DNA of 64,000 bases from Cornus controversa (GCA_026545225.1 CM048845.1:117679033-117743032), one strand, 5' to 3'. Numbered from the stretch's first letter, positions 47,701 to 59,867 are shown. Numbers and translations are program-made. Notes: generated by a model not told the origin, from the letters alone.

Positions 47701-48176
47701 TCGAAGCCCATCTCTCCGATTTCGGGCTTGATCGGTTCCTGATCAAAGCCTCAACAGAAGCCTCAACTTCAGCTACAGTGGGGACTTTGGGGTATGTATC
47801 ACCAGAAGCATCATTAACAGGGGAGGCCACTAAAGAATCAGATGTGTACAGCTTTGGCATAGTCTTGCTTGAGCTACTAACAGGGAAGAGACCAGTGATG
47901 TTCACACAAGATGAGGATATAGTGAAGTGGGTGAAGAGACAGCTTCAAAGAGGTCAAATTTCAGAGCTTCTTGAACCGGGACTTCTTGAGCTAGACCCTG
48001 AGTCATCGGAGTGGGAAGAGTTCTTGCTGGGTGTGAAAGTGGGCTTGCTCTGCACAGCTCCGGACCCACTCGACCGACCCACCATGGTCGACATTGTGTA
48101 CATGCTCGAAGGTTGCCGTGCCGGACCCGATATTCCGTCGTCGGCCGATCCCACCTCGCAGCCCTCGCCGGCGTGA
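44769..48176 (+). CDS. LRR receptor-like kinase, intronless (1135 aa; At4g36180 type)
   Basis: One uninterrupted frame encodes a complete plasma-membrane receptor. It has a signal peptide (about 1-26), an N-terminal cap with Cys65/Cys72 (APCDWRGVTC), about 25 or more tandem 24-residue plant LRRs (about 77-735), a closing Cys pair (GLCGKPLDRKC), one membrane helix (about 760-786) and a cytoplasmic kinase (about 840-1115). It matches the Arabidopsis At4g36180 family in domain order, kinase sequence and C-terminus (SADPTSQPSPA). The kinase is atypical: the glycine loop is GRTRYG, the beta-3 Lys is Arg870 (SIRRLP) and HRD is HGD (His964-Asp966), while DFG (984-986) is kept. The same changes occur in the family, so reduced or non-canonical catalysis is inferred. 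Met8 or Met10 could be the true start, since they sit nearer the hydrophobic core. Confidence 0.97.
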   Translation: MPPLVLSMAMIAFPFLLLFFTPLSCAQRSAETLAEIEALASFKINLHDPLGALNGWDSSTPSAPCDWRGVTCYNGRVGELHLPRLQLGGPLTAQISNLRMLRKLSLRSNSFNGTIPSSLFKCTLLHSLYLQYNSFSGNLPSEISALTALEILNVAGNQLSGEVPGDLPRSLRYIDLSSNSFSGSLPRNFSALLVIELINLSYNQFSGEIPASFGELQQLQFLWLDFNRLEGTLPSAIANCSSLVHFSAEGNGIEGVIPGAIGSLPKLQVISLSHNNLSGSIPSSMFCNVSVYPPSIRIVQLGFNAFTHIVSPETATCFSVLQILNLQQNQINGVLPLLLTNISSLTVLDVSGNSFSGTIPAAIGNLWRLDELKMANNSLNGVVPPEIKRCSVLRVLDLEGNHFTGEIPAFFSEIRGLKMLSLGGNQFSGSISSSFGNLTQLETLNLRDNSLTGALPEELMGLSNLSTLNLSGNKFSGGVPINVGNLRQLSVLNMSGNGFSGTIPATVGTLYRLRTLDLSKQNLSGELPFDLAGLPNLQVIALQENKLSGDVPEGLSSLLSLRYLNLSSNAFSGHIPSTFGFLKSLVVLSLSSNHISGSIPPELGNCSDLEILNLRSNSFSGQIPNDLSRLSHLNELDLGKNNLTGEIPEEISKCSSLTYLILDSNHLSGRIPDSLSNLSDLTTLDLSANNLSGEIPANLTHISTLVNFNVSQNNLEGEIPLILGSRFNNPSQFSGNRGLCGKPLDRKCEEMNNGGRRKRLILLIALAAGGACLMSLFCWFYIFSLLRWRKRLKEAAAGEKKPSPRSSAASAGRGSVDNGGPKLVMFNNKITLAETTEATRQFDEENVLGRTRYGLVFKASYNDGMVLSIRRLPDGLLDENMFRKEAESLGRVKHRNLTVLRGYYAGAPDLRLLVYDYMPNGNLATLLQEASHQDGHVLNWAMRHLIALGIARGLAFLHTATMVHGDVKPQNVLFDADFEAHLSDFGLDRFLIKASTEASTSATVGTLGYVSPEASLTGEATKESDVYSFGIVLLELLTGKRPVMFTQDEDIVKWVKRQLQRGQISELLEPGLLELDPESSEWEEFLLGVKVGLLCTAPDPLDRPTMVDIVYMLEGCRAGPDIPSSADPTSQPSPA

Positions 48177-50613
48177 ATTCTAAAAAACACCAAACCAGAC
48201 AACAACCTTTTCTTAACATTATTTTAATGTTTTTTTTTTTTTTAAATTTTTAAATCCCAAGTTTAGGAGTAGTTGTAATTTTTTAGTGGCCCTGTTTGTT
48301 TTTTTATTAATAGCTATCATTGTGAGGGGGATCTGTGGCCGCCGGAGGTTTGTTGGGTCCCACAAAGAGTGAAAATTTCAAAACTATTTAGTCAACGACG
48401 GGGACAGGTCCGCGATCTAAGCGGACGAAAGAATAGAGATGGTGGGTCCACAACCTTGTTTCCCGCCAAGGAGAAGAGAAGAGGAGTGATGTAGTGGAGT
48501 CACGTGGCTTAAAAGCAGTGAGCAAAAAAAATAGCCGTTGGTGGACCACTTGGCCTGTTGTGCTGCCACGTGGGTGGGGGGTTTTCTGATGAACTGAGTT
48601 TTGCTCTGAGAGAAGCAACAGAGGAGAGGAAGAAGACAGTTATCTTGAAATTCAGTGGACCCACTGGATCAGTCAGGGTGTGTTGTTTGTAGAGAGAGAA
48701 AAATTATTACTGTGGATTGGTGACCCAACAATTGATTAGTTTTTGAACTTTTTGTGGGTCTGGGGTTTTTTATTTTTTCTATTTTCTATTTGTTTTGTCA
48801 TCTAATATTTGTTTCATGAGCCCAACAAGTTTATGTTTTTCATACGGTAGTTTTTGTTCTTTGTGGATAAAGCTTCTGTTTATTTTTTTGTTAGGGGTTC
48901 AATGTGGGTAAGCAAGAAGAACTCAATACAAATCGAAATTGAGTCTTTGAGGAGTAATGTTCTTTTTATTATTTGATTTGGACTTGGATTGGATTGAAAT
49001 CTTTTAATATGTGATCTGTTGAGATTGAGTCTTTCAACATGTGCGAGGAGTGATGTTCAATGCAAATCCAGCTATATTATTAGTATTATTATTATTATTA
49101 TTTGACTTAATTGCAAAAATATATATATATAAATAAATAAATAAATTCTCTAGTACTATTCCACTTTTGCAACTCAGTTATCTTTAAGTACATTTTAATA
49201 GTAGTACCTGATCTATTAAAAGCTTTAATTAATGTTCTTGTTTGATTGGCTTGAGGAAAATTAGGTGTGTGTTGGCGTGTGCACATGCTATATATTTAGT
49301 TGAAAATGACAATTAGGGACCAGATTCTCTAGGTTGTCCCCAACCTAGAAGATAGTCACGCGTCGTTTTTATTAGCAGATCTATGGTTGTTGTAGTTCAA
49401 ACACAACTTAATAAAATATTTAAATATTTAAGATTATTCAGATATTCTTGGACTTTGATTTAAAATAGCAAAATGATTTGATTACCGAACACCCCAAATG
49501 GTGTGGGTTCCACCAATTTTTGCGTTATACAATTCGGTTTGAGTTCAGGTTACAATCGTTCGTCTGGTGTTTTGTATTTCAAGTTTAAAATTGGACTCGT
49601 CCAATTTTATTTTGGAGTAGATTCGAGTATTGTACATCAAGTTGACCCTTTAGTCCTCCATTTAATGAGTGCTGAATTGTAAAAATGGGAAATGATTTTT
49701 ACTCTTAATTTATATTACATTTAAGCTTGGTCCAAATGTATGTGTGTATATGATCTAAGATTATTTCATCTAATCATCTAACGGTCACGATTTTAAATGT
49801 ACTCATAGTGCCAAGCATACACTCAACCATAGTAGAAGACATTGAGATTTGGACAAGACATATTTATATTAAACCATTATGAACAAGTGACCGTTAAGCA
49901 TCCATCTCTTTGTCTTATTTTTATGGAACATTATGCTTGGCTTAATTAATTACAGTAGTTCATAGTTTCAGAGACCACCAAAAATTATTTTGTTGGTATT
50001 GATGTTGATGCAAGCTCAACCGACAGTCTCCAGCTAAGCCTTCCCGTGCGAGTTCGAGTTCTAACTCGGGTTGGGCTGAGCTCAACTCAGAGCCTATCTA
50101 AACACACAGATTAGTGCAAATAAATAGGTTCATTTGAAACATAATTTTCATATGGAATTTATTAATTTCATACATAATAACATGGCTAGGCTAATAATAG
50201 ACTCCAACTTTCTATATATATATATATATATAAAGAATCATTAAATGAGATATCTACCATGTATGCAATCCTTTGATCTTGGTTGAGATTCAGAGTTGAA
50301 GTTTTTATACACAGAAAAGTTCAATCTGCAATTGGAGAAGCAAAATCTCCTTGTATAGATAAGAAAAACCCTAAAAGTGAAAAATCCAAGATTTATGGTT
50401 TCATCGCTGAAAGCATGCTTGAGTTTAACTCTTTGAGTAGTCGAAAAAAAGACTTTACTTAAGACGATAGTAGACCACATGAAGGTTTTAATAGACAAAT
50501 TATTTCACATAAAAATAATATGACAATTTCTTGATGGATAAAATATTTCACATAAAAATAATATAACAATTTCTTTTTATTTAAGAATAAAACTACATTA
50601 TGAACTCGGTAGT
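48177..50613. other. Intergenic; 3' UTR of the receptor kinase then no gene seen
   Basis: The first ~150 bases should be the receptor kinase 3' UTR. Two CACGTG G-boxes lie 66 bp apart at 48501-48506 and 48567-48572, with no coding region that they clearly serve. A 47-bp-period duplication (ATTTCACATAAAAATAATAT) lies at 50501-50578, just before the retrotransposon. Confidence 0.5.
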
Positions 50614-51019
50614 TGTAGGAGAAAAATCCCCACTTATCCAAATAGGCAAACTGATACACAAATGGACCAAGCCCAAGAGGGTTTGATCCCAAGAATCAAC
50701 AGAAGCCTCAGAAAGTTGTTTCAAGAGAAAGAAAGTGCCTAGTCGCCCCCTTTATAAGGCCAAAGGAGCCCAATCTAGACATAAGTCCAAGCTCAAATAA
50801 GAATTTGAATCATTGAGAGTAAATATAGCTGCAAATAAGGGAATTTGATTTCTAGAAGGATTCAAATTCCAACCTGTATAAATATTCAAAGAAAGATGAA
50901 TAGAAGTGATCCCCGAATCCTTACCTCAATTTATCTCTGAAAATATTGTGTTCTTGATTTGATTGAGTGTGTGCATTGAATTAATTAGCAGAAATTGGCC
51001 AAGCAATTTTTTGTACTAA
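50614..51019 (+). repeat. 5' LTR of the Tat element
   Basis: It begins TGTAGGAGAAAAATCCCC and ends near TTTTTGTACTAA. It aligns over its whole length with 63299-63707. It contains a CTTTATAAGG block near 50752 and TATAAATATTC near 50877, candidate TATA signals for retrotransposon transcription. Confidence 0.9.
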
Positions 51020-51024
51020 CTCTT

Positions 51025-51042
51025 TGGCGCCGTCTGTGGGAA
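51025..51042 (+). promoter_or_regulatory. Primer-binding site of the Tat element
   Basis: TGGCGCCGTCTGTGGGAA lies five bases after the LTR end. This is the tRNA primer-site form frequent in Tat-lineage elements. Confidence 0.88.
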
Positions 51043-51085
51043 ACGTTTAATTGTTTTCTGTTCAAAACTTGAAGAATTTGCAATC

Positions 51086-52357
51086 ATGGTGGACACAACA
51101 AGAAATACTTACGATGTGGCAAATTTGGGTAGACTCTTTAGAAATCAGAGGGGGGTATTGCTTATACAACCAAACATCCAGGATCCTCTAGCGTAGCCAA
51201 ACATTCAACAATTAACCTAGCAAAACTAGGCCCTATGCCAGCAGATTGCTTATCTCTAACCAAGGGTCGAACGTGCCAAAAGCGTGAGAGACTGTGGACG
51301 ACACCAAAATGAAGGGGTCGGATTGAGTAACCACTCGTTGAGTGCCTCTCATCACAACCAGTCGAACCCCCATCTCCACCAAACCAACGAAGATCAGATC
51401 AATCCCGCACAGTTCTACCTAGAATAGAAGGCCCAGATGTAGCAGGAGATCAATGAACTGAAAGGTAGTCAATTTTGCTATCCTACTAACCGAGAGCTCA
51501 CAGCCAACAAGCTGACCAAGTCTCCCTTCACATAAAATAAAATCAAGACTGAAAAGTCAAGAAGGTTTACCCTGCCTACGTTTGTCACTTTCGATGGAAA
51601 GACAAACTCGGTGGAGCATATTTACCAGTATCAACAGAAGATGCCTCTGGATGCCGAAAATGATGCGCTCATGTGCAAAATCTTTTCATCCAGCCTGGTT
51701 GGTCCAGCATTACTTTGGTTCAAGTAATAACCGCCTCGTTCGATCTCGAACTTTGCAAGGTTGTGCGAGTTATTCGTGGCCCAGTATGCTAGAAACTAAG
51801 AACGGAAGAGGACAATCTCCTCACTATTCACCATGAAGGAGGTTAAAGGAGAGACATTGAAATCTTTCTTAACCCGATTCAATTTAGATATGTCGATGAT
51901 AAATCATTGCGATCAAACCGCGGCAGTGGAAGCTTTTAAGATAACAGTTTTGCCAGAGGAAGGCTTTCACAAATCTCTGGTGAAAAGTGTCCCAAAAGAT
52001 ATGGGTGATCTAAACTTCCGCGCTCAGAAATATCTAAGGATAAAAGAGGATGAAGCGGCCAGAAGACAACGATCGACCTTGATCACTATGGCACAGCAAA
52101 CAAAAATCCAGGTTGCTAAGATAAAGCCACCTCAAGTTACTCATTTGTCTACATCGGAGTCAACAAAAAAACAAAAAGTCAAAGAGAAGATCACCCCTCT
52201 AAAAGTGTCTCTAGCCAAACTTTATTATGAAAACAAAAAAAGGGGATCTTTCGCTCGCCTCCGGCCATCGGGCAACCCCCAAAACAGAGAGATAAGAACA
52301 AGCAATGTTCTTTTCACACCAACTTCGGATATACCACCAATGGATGCAAAAGTTTAA
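51086..52357 (+). pseudogene. Tat element gag remnant
   Basis: A frame starting MVDTTRNTYDVANLGRLF leads into a region (about 51560-52000) with LPTFVTFDGKTNSVEH, FSSSLVGPALLWF and an FVAQYARN ... TLKSFLTRFN stretch, the core of a retrotransposon gag domain. Several in-frame stops and at least two frame changes interrupt it. The C-terminal part (52000-52357) is Lys/Arg-rich and carries no clear zinc knuckle. Confidence 0.82.
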
Positions 52358-55300
52358 GGCAACAAGTGGAGGCCCTGATCGCTAAGGGCGGCCTATCAAA
52401 ATATGTCGTTTGGGAAGAGCAAGCCAAACCTTCCGATCAATCGCAGCTAAAGGCAAACAGACAGCAGAACCCAGCTCCTGTTCTGGTTATCAATGTTATT
52501 CATGGCCGGCCATCCTCAGATCAAGAAAGAGAATCTAAAAGGCAGTCACACCTAAGGAATGCTCAAAAAATTCAAAGGATTGGAGAGATCCTCTCGATGA
52601 ATAACCGCTCGACCAATGTACCAATCGTCTTCATAGAAAAAGACATGAGCAAAATTCAGACGCCGTATAAGAATCCGCTCATGATCAGCCTCATCATATC
52701 CAACTGCGAAGTGAAAAGAGTGCTGGTGGATGCAGGAAGCAGCGCGAACATCCTAATCCTATCGGCTTTCCGACAGATGGGCATGGTGGCAAAAAGTATC
52801 AAGCCTACTGTCGAGCCGTTGGCAGGGTTCGATGGCAAATAAGTAATTCCAACAGGGGTAGTAGAACTCCTAGTAACAGTAGTGGCCAAAAATTTGACCA
52901 AGTCCTTTGACATTGTCGATTTTAATTATTTCTACAACATGATAATGGGAGGAAGTTAGATACATAGGATGTAAGAAGTCTCGTCGACACTCCATCAGTT
53001 AATGAGGTGTCTGGCGCTAAACGCAAGAATACAATCGACATCTTAGGAGACCATGTAGCTGCTAAAAAGTGTTATGCTATTACGTTGAAGGGGAAGATGG
53101 TGAAAGAAGAACAAACCAAATAGCATTTACCAAATTCTCTACCTAAGGGCGTTCCACGAGAGTAAGAAAAAAAAAGCAGACCTAGGAACCGCTCAAAGAA
53201 GTTCCAGTAAAGATCCCACAAATTTGGGGTCCTCATTGTGCAAGGAAGACAGAACGTAGCTAATACAATTGCAAAAAGAAAATACAGATGCCTTCGTCTG
53301 GGATCATACAGACGTGCTAGGGATTGATCCATTAGTATCATGTTATGGGCTCAACATCAACCCAAACCACCCACTTATGAAGCAGAGGCAAAGACAATTC
53401 GCTCCAAAAAAGAATCAGATTATAGCAGCAGATATAGATCGCCTCCTCCAAGCAGGCTTCATCAGAGAAGTACAGTTCTTAGATTGGCTCTCAAATGTGG
53501 TAGTGGTCCAGAAAAAGAATGGCAAGTGGCAAATCTACATGGACTTTACCAATTTGAACAACGCTTGCCCTAAAGATAGTTTTTCTCTTCCAAAAATTAA
53601 TCAAATGGTCGATACCACAACTAAATATGAGCGATTGACATTCCTTGATGTATACTCTAGATACAATCAGATTCCAATGAATTCAGAAGATTAGGAAAAA
53701 ACTTTGTTTATCACTGAAAATGGAATCTATTACTACAAAGTGGTGTCGTTCGGCTTGAAGAACACTGGAGCAACTTATCAGCGACTGATCAACAAAGTCT
53801 TAAAAATTTTGATGGGCCGAACAGTTGAAGCATATATAGATGACATGGTGGTAAAAAGTCTTAAAAAGGAATATAACCTAAAACATTTGTAGGAGATGTT
53901 TGACACCCTGCGAAACCACCACATAAAACTAAACCCATCAAAGTGTTCCTTCGGGATTTTTTCGGGATAGTTCCTGGGGCACATAGTAAATCGAACGGGG
54001 ATAGAAGGTAGTCCAGTTCAATTGAAGGCCCTTTTTCATAATGAAAAACCAAAAACTCAGAGGGACGTTCAGATCTTGACAGGACGCATCATTGCTCTGA
54101 GTAGATTCATCTTTTGGTTTTCTGAAAAGTGCAAGCCCTTTCTCGATGCCATCAGAGCAAAGGGAAAAGTATGGGGAGCCGAGCAGAACGACGCCATGGT
54201 AAAACTCAAGCAGTATTTAATTCAATTGCCAACGCTTTTAGTACCGAATGCAGGAGAGCCTTGGAATTTTTACCTTGCGATATCTTGAACAGACACTAGT
54301 GCAGTTCTGATCAGAGAGCTCTGCAAAAGAAAATACCCATTGTTCTACTCGAGAAGACCATGACTGAGGTAGAACAAAAGTATTTGAAAGTTGAAAATAT
54401 CGTGTTAGCCCTAGTCCAAACAAAGAGGAAACTTAGGCACTACTTTGACGCTCACCCAATTATTGTCCTGACCAAATTCCTAATCTGAGCCATCCTTCAT
54501 AAACCTGATCAGTCAAGAAGGGTCACCAAATGAGCAATTGAATTAGAAGTCTACGACATAACCTATGAACCTCAAATTGCAATAAAGGGACAGACAGTTG
54601 TAGATTTCTTACTTGAGTATGAGCCAGAGAGTGATGAAGAGTCAGAAGCTTCAGCTAAACTCGAATGGAAACTCTATGTCGATGAATCATCGATGCAGCC
54701 AAGATTAAGCATTGGTGTAGAAATTTAGATTCTTGATGGAATTGTTTTACAGTAAACAATCCATCTAGAGTTTCCTGCATCAAACAATGAAGCCAAGTTC
54801 GAGGCCCGATTAACACGACTAAGGCAAACATAAACACTCCAAGTAAAAAATTTGCAAGTGTTTAGTGATTCTCAACTAATCATGAAACAGGTTAGTGGGG
54901 ACTACTTTCCGAAAGATGATCACATGAAAGCCTACAAGAACTTGGTGGAAAAGGAGCTCAATTAGTTCGGCCAAGTCAAAGTTTCTCAAATCCCAAAGGA
55001 CTTGAACCTGGAAGCTGTCAGGCTAGCGTGTTCAGCCTCATTAACTCTGCCAGATCTGGTCAGGATTATGCTGGTCAACTCTTTACAAATACCTAGCATC
55101 CATAGCCAGAAAAAGGTGCTGGTCTTGCAGAACCAACCCAGCTGGATGGATCCCATCAAGGCTTATCTCATCGATGGAGTGTTACTAATTTCAAAAGAAG
55201 AAATAAGAAAAAATCGAAAAGCATCTTTACAGGAGATCGTTCACAGGACCGTACTTGAGATGTGTGGCACTTGCGGAAGCGAGAGAAATACTTTCCAGAA

Positions 55301-57466
55301 TTCACGAAGGCAAATGTAGAAATCATTCAGGAGGGTGATCGCTGGCCCATAAGGCCATTACCCAGGGGTACTTCTGGCTATGCATGGCCCGAGATGCCGA
55401 AGAACATGCAAAAAAATGTGACAAATGCCAACGACATGCAAGAATACCTCATTAACTCCCAGAAGATTTAACCTTTATGGCTAGTCCTTGGCCCTTCATA
55501 AAAACTCTAACCAATCCCACAAAGCAAGTAAATAAAATAAAGTACAGTAAACTAAAGAATACACCAAATATAGGTGGAAAACTCAGATTGGAAAAAAACC
55601 ACGGGTGAGGCTTTGTAGCCCCGGAGAAGAAAATCCACTATCGTCAAAATAAAGTATAACAGACTCTGTCTCAGACTTACACCCACTTCACTTTGACGCG
55701 GAATACCTCAGGCTTACTATTACGACTACCTCGTCCAACTGTTGCAGATTCTCGGCTAATTGGAAGAACACGAACACTCAGCAGGTATTATGTCCCCTTC
55801 ATAGCTTGATCTTCTTCTTCTTCCTTACAACGAAACAGTTGTATAAAAAACCAATCCAATAATTTGATCACAAAAAAGTCTTCATTGCAGTTTTTGAACA
55901 GTTGATCAAGCAAAAATTCTTTGCTAGAAACAAATTATCTTAATGATTTATAGAGTTTGCTAGAAACTCACTCAGTGAATATGTGTGTACTTTCATAGAG
56001 TTTTCTCTCTCTAAAAATTCTCAATTTGATGTATATTGAAAGCTCTATGAAAGCACACTGAGAGATAAAATATATGAGATTTTTATAGAGATTAAAAATC
56101 TTATTTTTTCTTAAAAAATAAGTTAAAAATTAGTAGGAAACAAGTCCCCAAGTTTTTTAAAAGTTATGGGTCAAATCCAGGACAAAATAGGCAAAATCCC
56201 GTAGACCAGAAGTCTTAGACTGGTCTAACCCTGTAAAAAATTCATATAGAGATGCTGAGACCTCATGGAACGGTCCAGTTAAACTCTGGACCAGTCTAAC
56301 CTTTAAAAATGTCTGAATTTGCCTAACAACCCTTCTTTTCAAAATTGAAACCTCCCGGTTTGAAATATATGTGTTCTCACCTCTTTACCTAGACTATGTC
56401 ACTCTTATATGTGATCAACAATGTCCTCATGCATTCAAAACCATCTCAAAACTTCAATCAATCGAATTTTTGTTCAGACCATTGATGACTTTCTCCAAAG
56501 ATTCAAGCTTCATCATTTGAAAAACATTTGCATGGTTGGTGTAGAACTTCATGCTCACTTTAAGACTTTAATTTCATGATCAATGACAAGAATATAACTC
56601 AAATAATACAACTTGATTATGTTTGATTTTGACACCGAAGATTTTCAATTACAAAAATTTACATCACAAAAAGCTGCCAATAGCAAAAGTATGCCCTGCT
56701 AGCTACGGATTACTTCACAAAATGGGTTGAAGCGAAAGCTTACGCAATGACCACTCACGTGCTAGTAAAAAGGTTTATCAGGAGCAACATCATCTGCCTA
56801 TTCAATTTACCACAAACTTTAACAATCAGCCGATAGAGAAGTTCTTTAAAAAATATGGGATCTACCAAAAGCTATTCCCAAGATCATATCCACAAAAGAA
56901 TGGCCAAGCAGAAATAACCAATTAAACCATCTTTGGACGTGTTCAAAAGAAATGAAGGCCCGAAAAGGCAAATGGTTGAACAAGCTACCTAAAGGTCTCT
57001 GGGCCTACCGAACGACACCCAGGCGTCCAACCAGAGAAAATGCATTCTGCCTAGCTTACGAGTCTTAGGCAGTATTACCAACCGAGCTATGTACCCCTAA
57101 CAATCAGAACATAGATACTTGACAAGGGGCAAAACGATTAACTACTAGAACAAAATTTGGACATCCTAGAAGAAAAGAGGGAGACAGCTCAGGTAAGGCT
57201 TGTGTCCTATCAAAGGATGATCAAAAGCAGTTATGATAAGAAAGTGAGACATCGAGCATTCAGTTTGGGAGATTGGGTACTACGAAAAGTCATAAATAAC
57301 ACAAAGGAATGTAATACTGAAAAATTCGTAGAAAATAGGAAGGTCTATACGAAGTCATAGAAGTGATTGGGAAATATGCATACAAGCTTCGCAGAGTTAG
57401 TGACGCAGAAGCAATTCGCAAACCTTGGAATGCAATCCAATTTAAAATGTATTATGTTTGAATCCC
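52358..57466 (+). pseudogene. Tat element pol remnant (PR, RT, RH, second RH, INT)
   Basis: Protease: LVDAGSSANIL near 52720. Reverse transcriptase: 53270-53960, with NACPKDSFSLPKINQMVD and the palm motif YIDDMVVKS (about 53833), still canonical. First RNase H region: 54020-54560. A second, archaeal-type RNase H: 54655-55000, with LYVDESS, NNEAKFEARL and FSDSQLIMKQVSGDYF, which is diagnostic of Tat-like elements. Integrase: zinc region 55140-55440, core resuming at about 56690 with LATDYFTKWVEAKAYA. The C-terminal domain (LDEKRETAQVRL ... FSLGDWVLRKV, then RKPWNAIQFKMYYV) ends at 57466. Stops occur throughout, and a Copia-type LTR splits the integrase core. Confidence 0.88.
55500..56668 (-). 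mobile_element. Copia-type solo LTR nested in the integrase (copy 2 of 2)
   Basis: Homologous along nearly its whole length to 31641-32760, in the same orientation. It interrupts the integrase between the WPFIK motif on the left and the KYALLATDYF motif on the right; roughly ten codons of integrase are also missing at the left edge. The right end is TTTACATCACA. It carries no coding sequence of its own. Confidence 0.72.
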
Positions 57467-58124
57467 AGCATATTAGAATTAAATTATTCATTTTTGACAG
57501 TCTATCTTACGACTTTCCTAAAAATAGAAGTCTTAAATAAAAAGTGTGTTTTTAAAGTGTTTTACTATCAAAAGGAGAAAGGACATTGTCCAACATCGAT
57601 AAAGAAGTTCCTTACTTTACAATAAATAAAGAGTGAAATCAAAATCTGCAATCGTGGTAAAACATAATTACTGTACAAGAATATAAACACAACGGCACTG
57701 TCTTGCTCTATTTTTTGACTTTATTTCAAAGGTATCTAGCCACTAAAGCGACCAATTGCAAATTTTGCAAAGATTACCCCCAAATTTATCTAGGAAAATC
57801 ATATGTTTAAAGCTCGATATATTAAAATTTAGAGTTTAAACTTAGGCAATACAGCCTTCACTTTTCCTATAAAGTAGGAATGTACCTTTTTGAATTGACC
57901 TCAAAAATAATGGGACTCATTTTTCAGTTGGTTATTACTAAAGGTGAGTGGGCATAGTCCCACACCCGATAAAAGTCTTTATGCTTCATTATATATAAAA
58001 GAAAACAAGTGGCATTAAAGTTATGGCAAGACAGGGTACTACGCAGAAAAAAAACATGCGCAGTACCACTCTCTTGCCAGCTTTTGTATTAACAAAAGTA
58101 ACTAATTTTTTTTTTATCAAATAA
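57467..58124 (+). other. Tat element 3' region, before the tandem repeats
   Basis: Non-coding. It contains loosely repeated AGTGGGCATAGTCC/GGACATTGTCC-like phrases (57590 and 57950) and a GCAGTACCACTCTCTTGCC segment whose near copy lies at 57694. No reading frame is recognised. Confidence 0.5.
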
Positions 58125-58432
58125 AAGTCATAGGCCCAATCGAGCTAAGGTCTCAAACGACTGATCGCTTACAAAAAAGAGGACATAGGCCCGATCAAGC
58201 TAAGGTCTTAAACGACCAATCGCTTATTAAAGCTAAGGTCTTAAACGATCGATCGTTTATTAAAGCTAAAGTCTCAAATGACCGATCACTTACAAAAAAG
58301 AGGCCATAGACTCAATCAAGCTAAGGTTTTAAAAAATCGATTGCTTATTAAAATTAAGGTCTCAAACGACTGATCACTTACAAAAAGAGGCCATAGGCCC
58401 AGATCAAACTAAGGTCTTAAACAATTGATCAT
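58125..58432 (+). repeat. Tandem subrepeats of the Tat 3' region, block 1
   Basis: About eight repeats of a core close to AAGGTCTYAAACGAYCGATC followed by GCTTA. Successive cores alternate between two linkers: a short one (TTAAAGCT) and a longer one (CAAAAAAGAGGCCATAGGCC plus CAATCAAGCT). This gives two spacings of about 31 and 56 bases. Confidence 0.88.
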
Positions 58433-59867
58433 TGATTCGTGTGTGAGTGTGACTCAAAAAGTATATCAATTAAAAATTTCCACACTTCGCAATAGAACGA
58501 ATTCCTTGCAGAATAGGGCTATCGAAAGGAATGGGTATCGAACCTCAAGGACTGTGGTCTGATTGAGTTGAATTGTTAGGACTAATTCTAATTAAATTTA
58601 AAAGAAATAAATTCTGATTTTTAATTCTAAATTAACTAATGAAGCAATTGAACAAAAGCAAGAAAAACTGAGGAGTGTAGAGAATATAAGATAAGTCTAG
58701 GGTAATTGATTTCATCACTAACTTCACAATCAATGGTCAATTGAACTAACTATGGGGCATCATATCATGCATAAGTGGTGTCGGTGGCTACAAGCTCACC
58801 TCCATCCGTCAAGAAGATAACATATGATTAAGGCTAAATCATGGACTATCTTCAATTGGCATGGGCCATCTGCCTAACTACTCTAATCTAGGGTGCAGTA
58901 TGGTTCATCTTCTCTAGGCATAATCCATCAAAGCTTTTAATGATATATTCAGTGAAAACCATTGTGTAATAATCACTCTCATGATCACAGAAAATAAGAG
59001 GGATGAGTTCAATAACAACAATCAAGTATCTAAGACAAGATAAGAAATTATTGAAACTGAATTTATAAGACTTTTATTGCTCAATTCTATAAGAAGAATC
59101 CTCTAAATTACACATTCTATGAATGAATACAAAAATCCTCAATAATTAGAACAATCAAACCAGTGATGTTTAGTTAGGGCTCCATCAAAACCCTGGTGGC
59201 TGAACTAGCCGCTCATGATACGCCTTGTTCTCCAATGATTCTCCATTCCAAAAGCTCTTCCAAGCTGCTGCCAAGCCTTCCCAATACAGCCCTAATTTGT
59301 CACTTTAAATAGCCAAAAGAATACATCAAAGTCCTAATCCAATTAGGAATTAATTAGGTTTTCCCGCAACACTAATCAGGTGGGTTTTTTTTGCTGACTT
59401 CGGCCCAACATTTGACCCACTAGAAGTCCAATTCACGGAATTTCTGTGAAATACAAAAGTGTGCAGAATCAAATTTCGTTCAACCTTATGCAAGAATTAT
59501 GTCGATTTGAGGCTCAAAAATAACACTTCTGGTCTATTTTCCAAAACGGGATTAAGACTGTATTATGCACAGATTTGGGCTTCAGGCCCGAAACCTTCTT
59601 AAGCAGTTGTAATTCTCTTGGACCTCTATCTTGGGCTGATTTGAGTTAAAATATGGAGTTCAATGGATCCCTTTGATGTAGGCTTCATCTAACCATCTTG
59701 CATGTCATCTTTAAAAGCCCAAAATCACGGTTTTAACTGAAATAATCATTAAGGCCCTGAAAATACAGAAAACACTAAAACAAAGTAAAATAACAAAATA
59801 ATCTATCACTAAGAGAATAAAATACATAAGTTAAGAGGCTAGAATGCGTAACATTCAACGCCTATCA
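58433..59867. mobile_element. TG...CA insertion of 1,435 bp (solo-LTR-like) in the repeat array
   Basis: It begins TGATTCGTGTGTGAGTGTG and ends AACGCCTATCA, and is flanked by an exact 5-bp duplication ATCAT (58428-58432, 59868-59872). TG...CA ends with a 5-bp duplication are the marks of LTR retrotransposon insertion. Its length and the lack of any pol fragment fit a solo LTR. The interior phrase GGTATCGAACCTCAAGGACT recalls non-autonomous plant retroelements. The repeat array continues directly on both sides. Confidence 0.75.
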
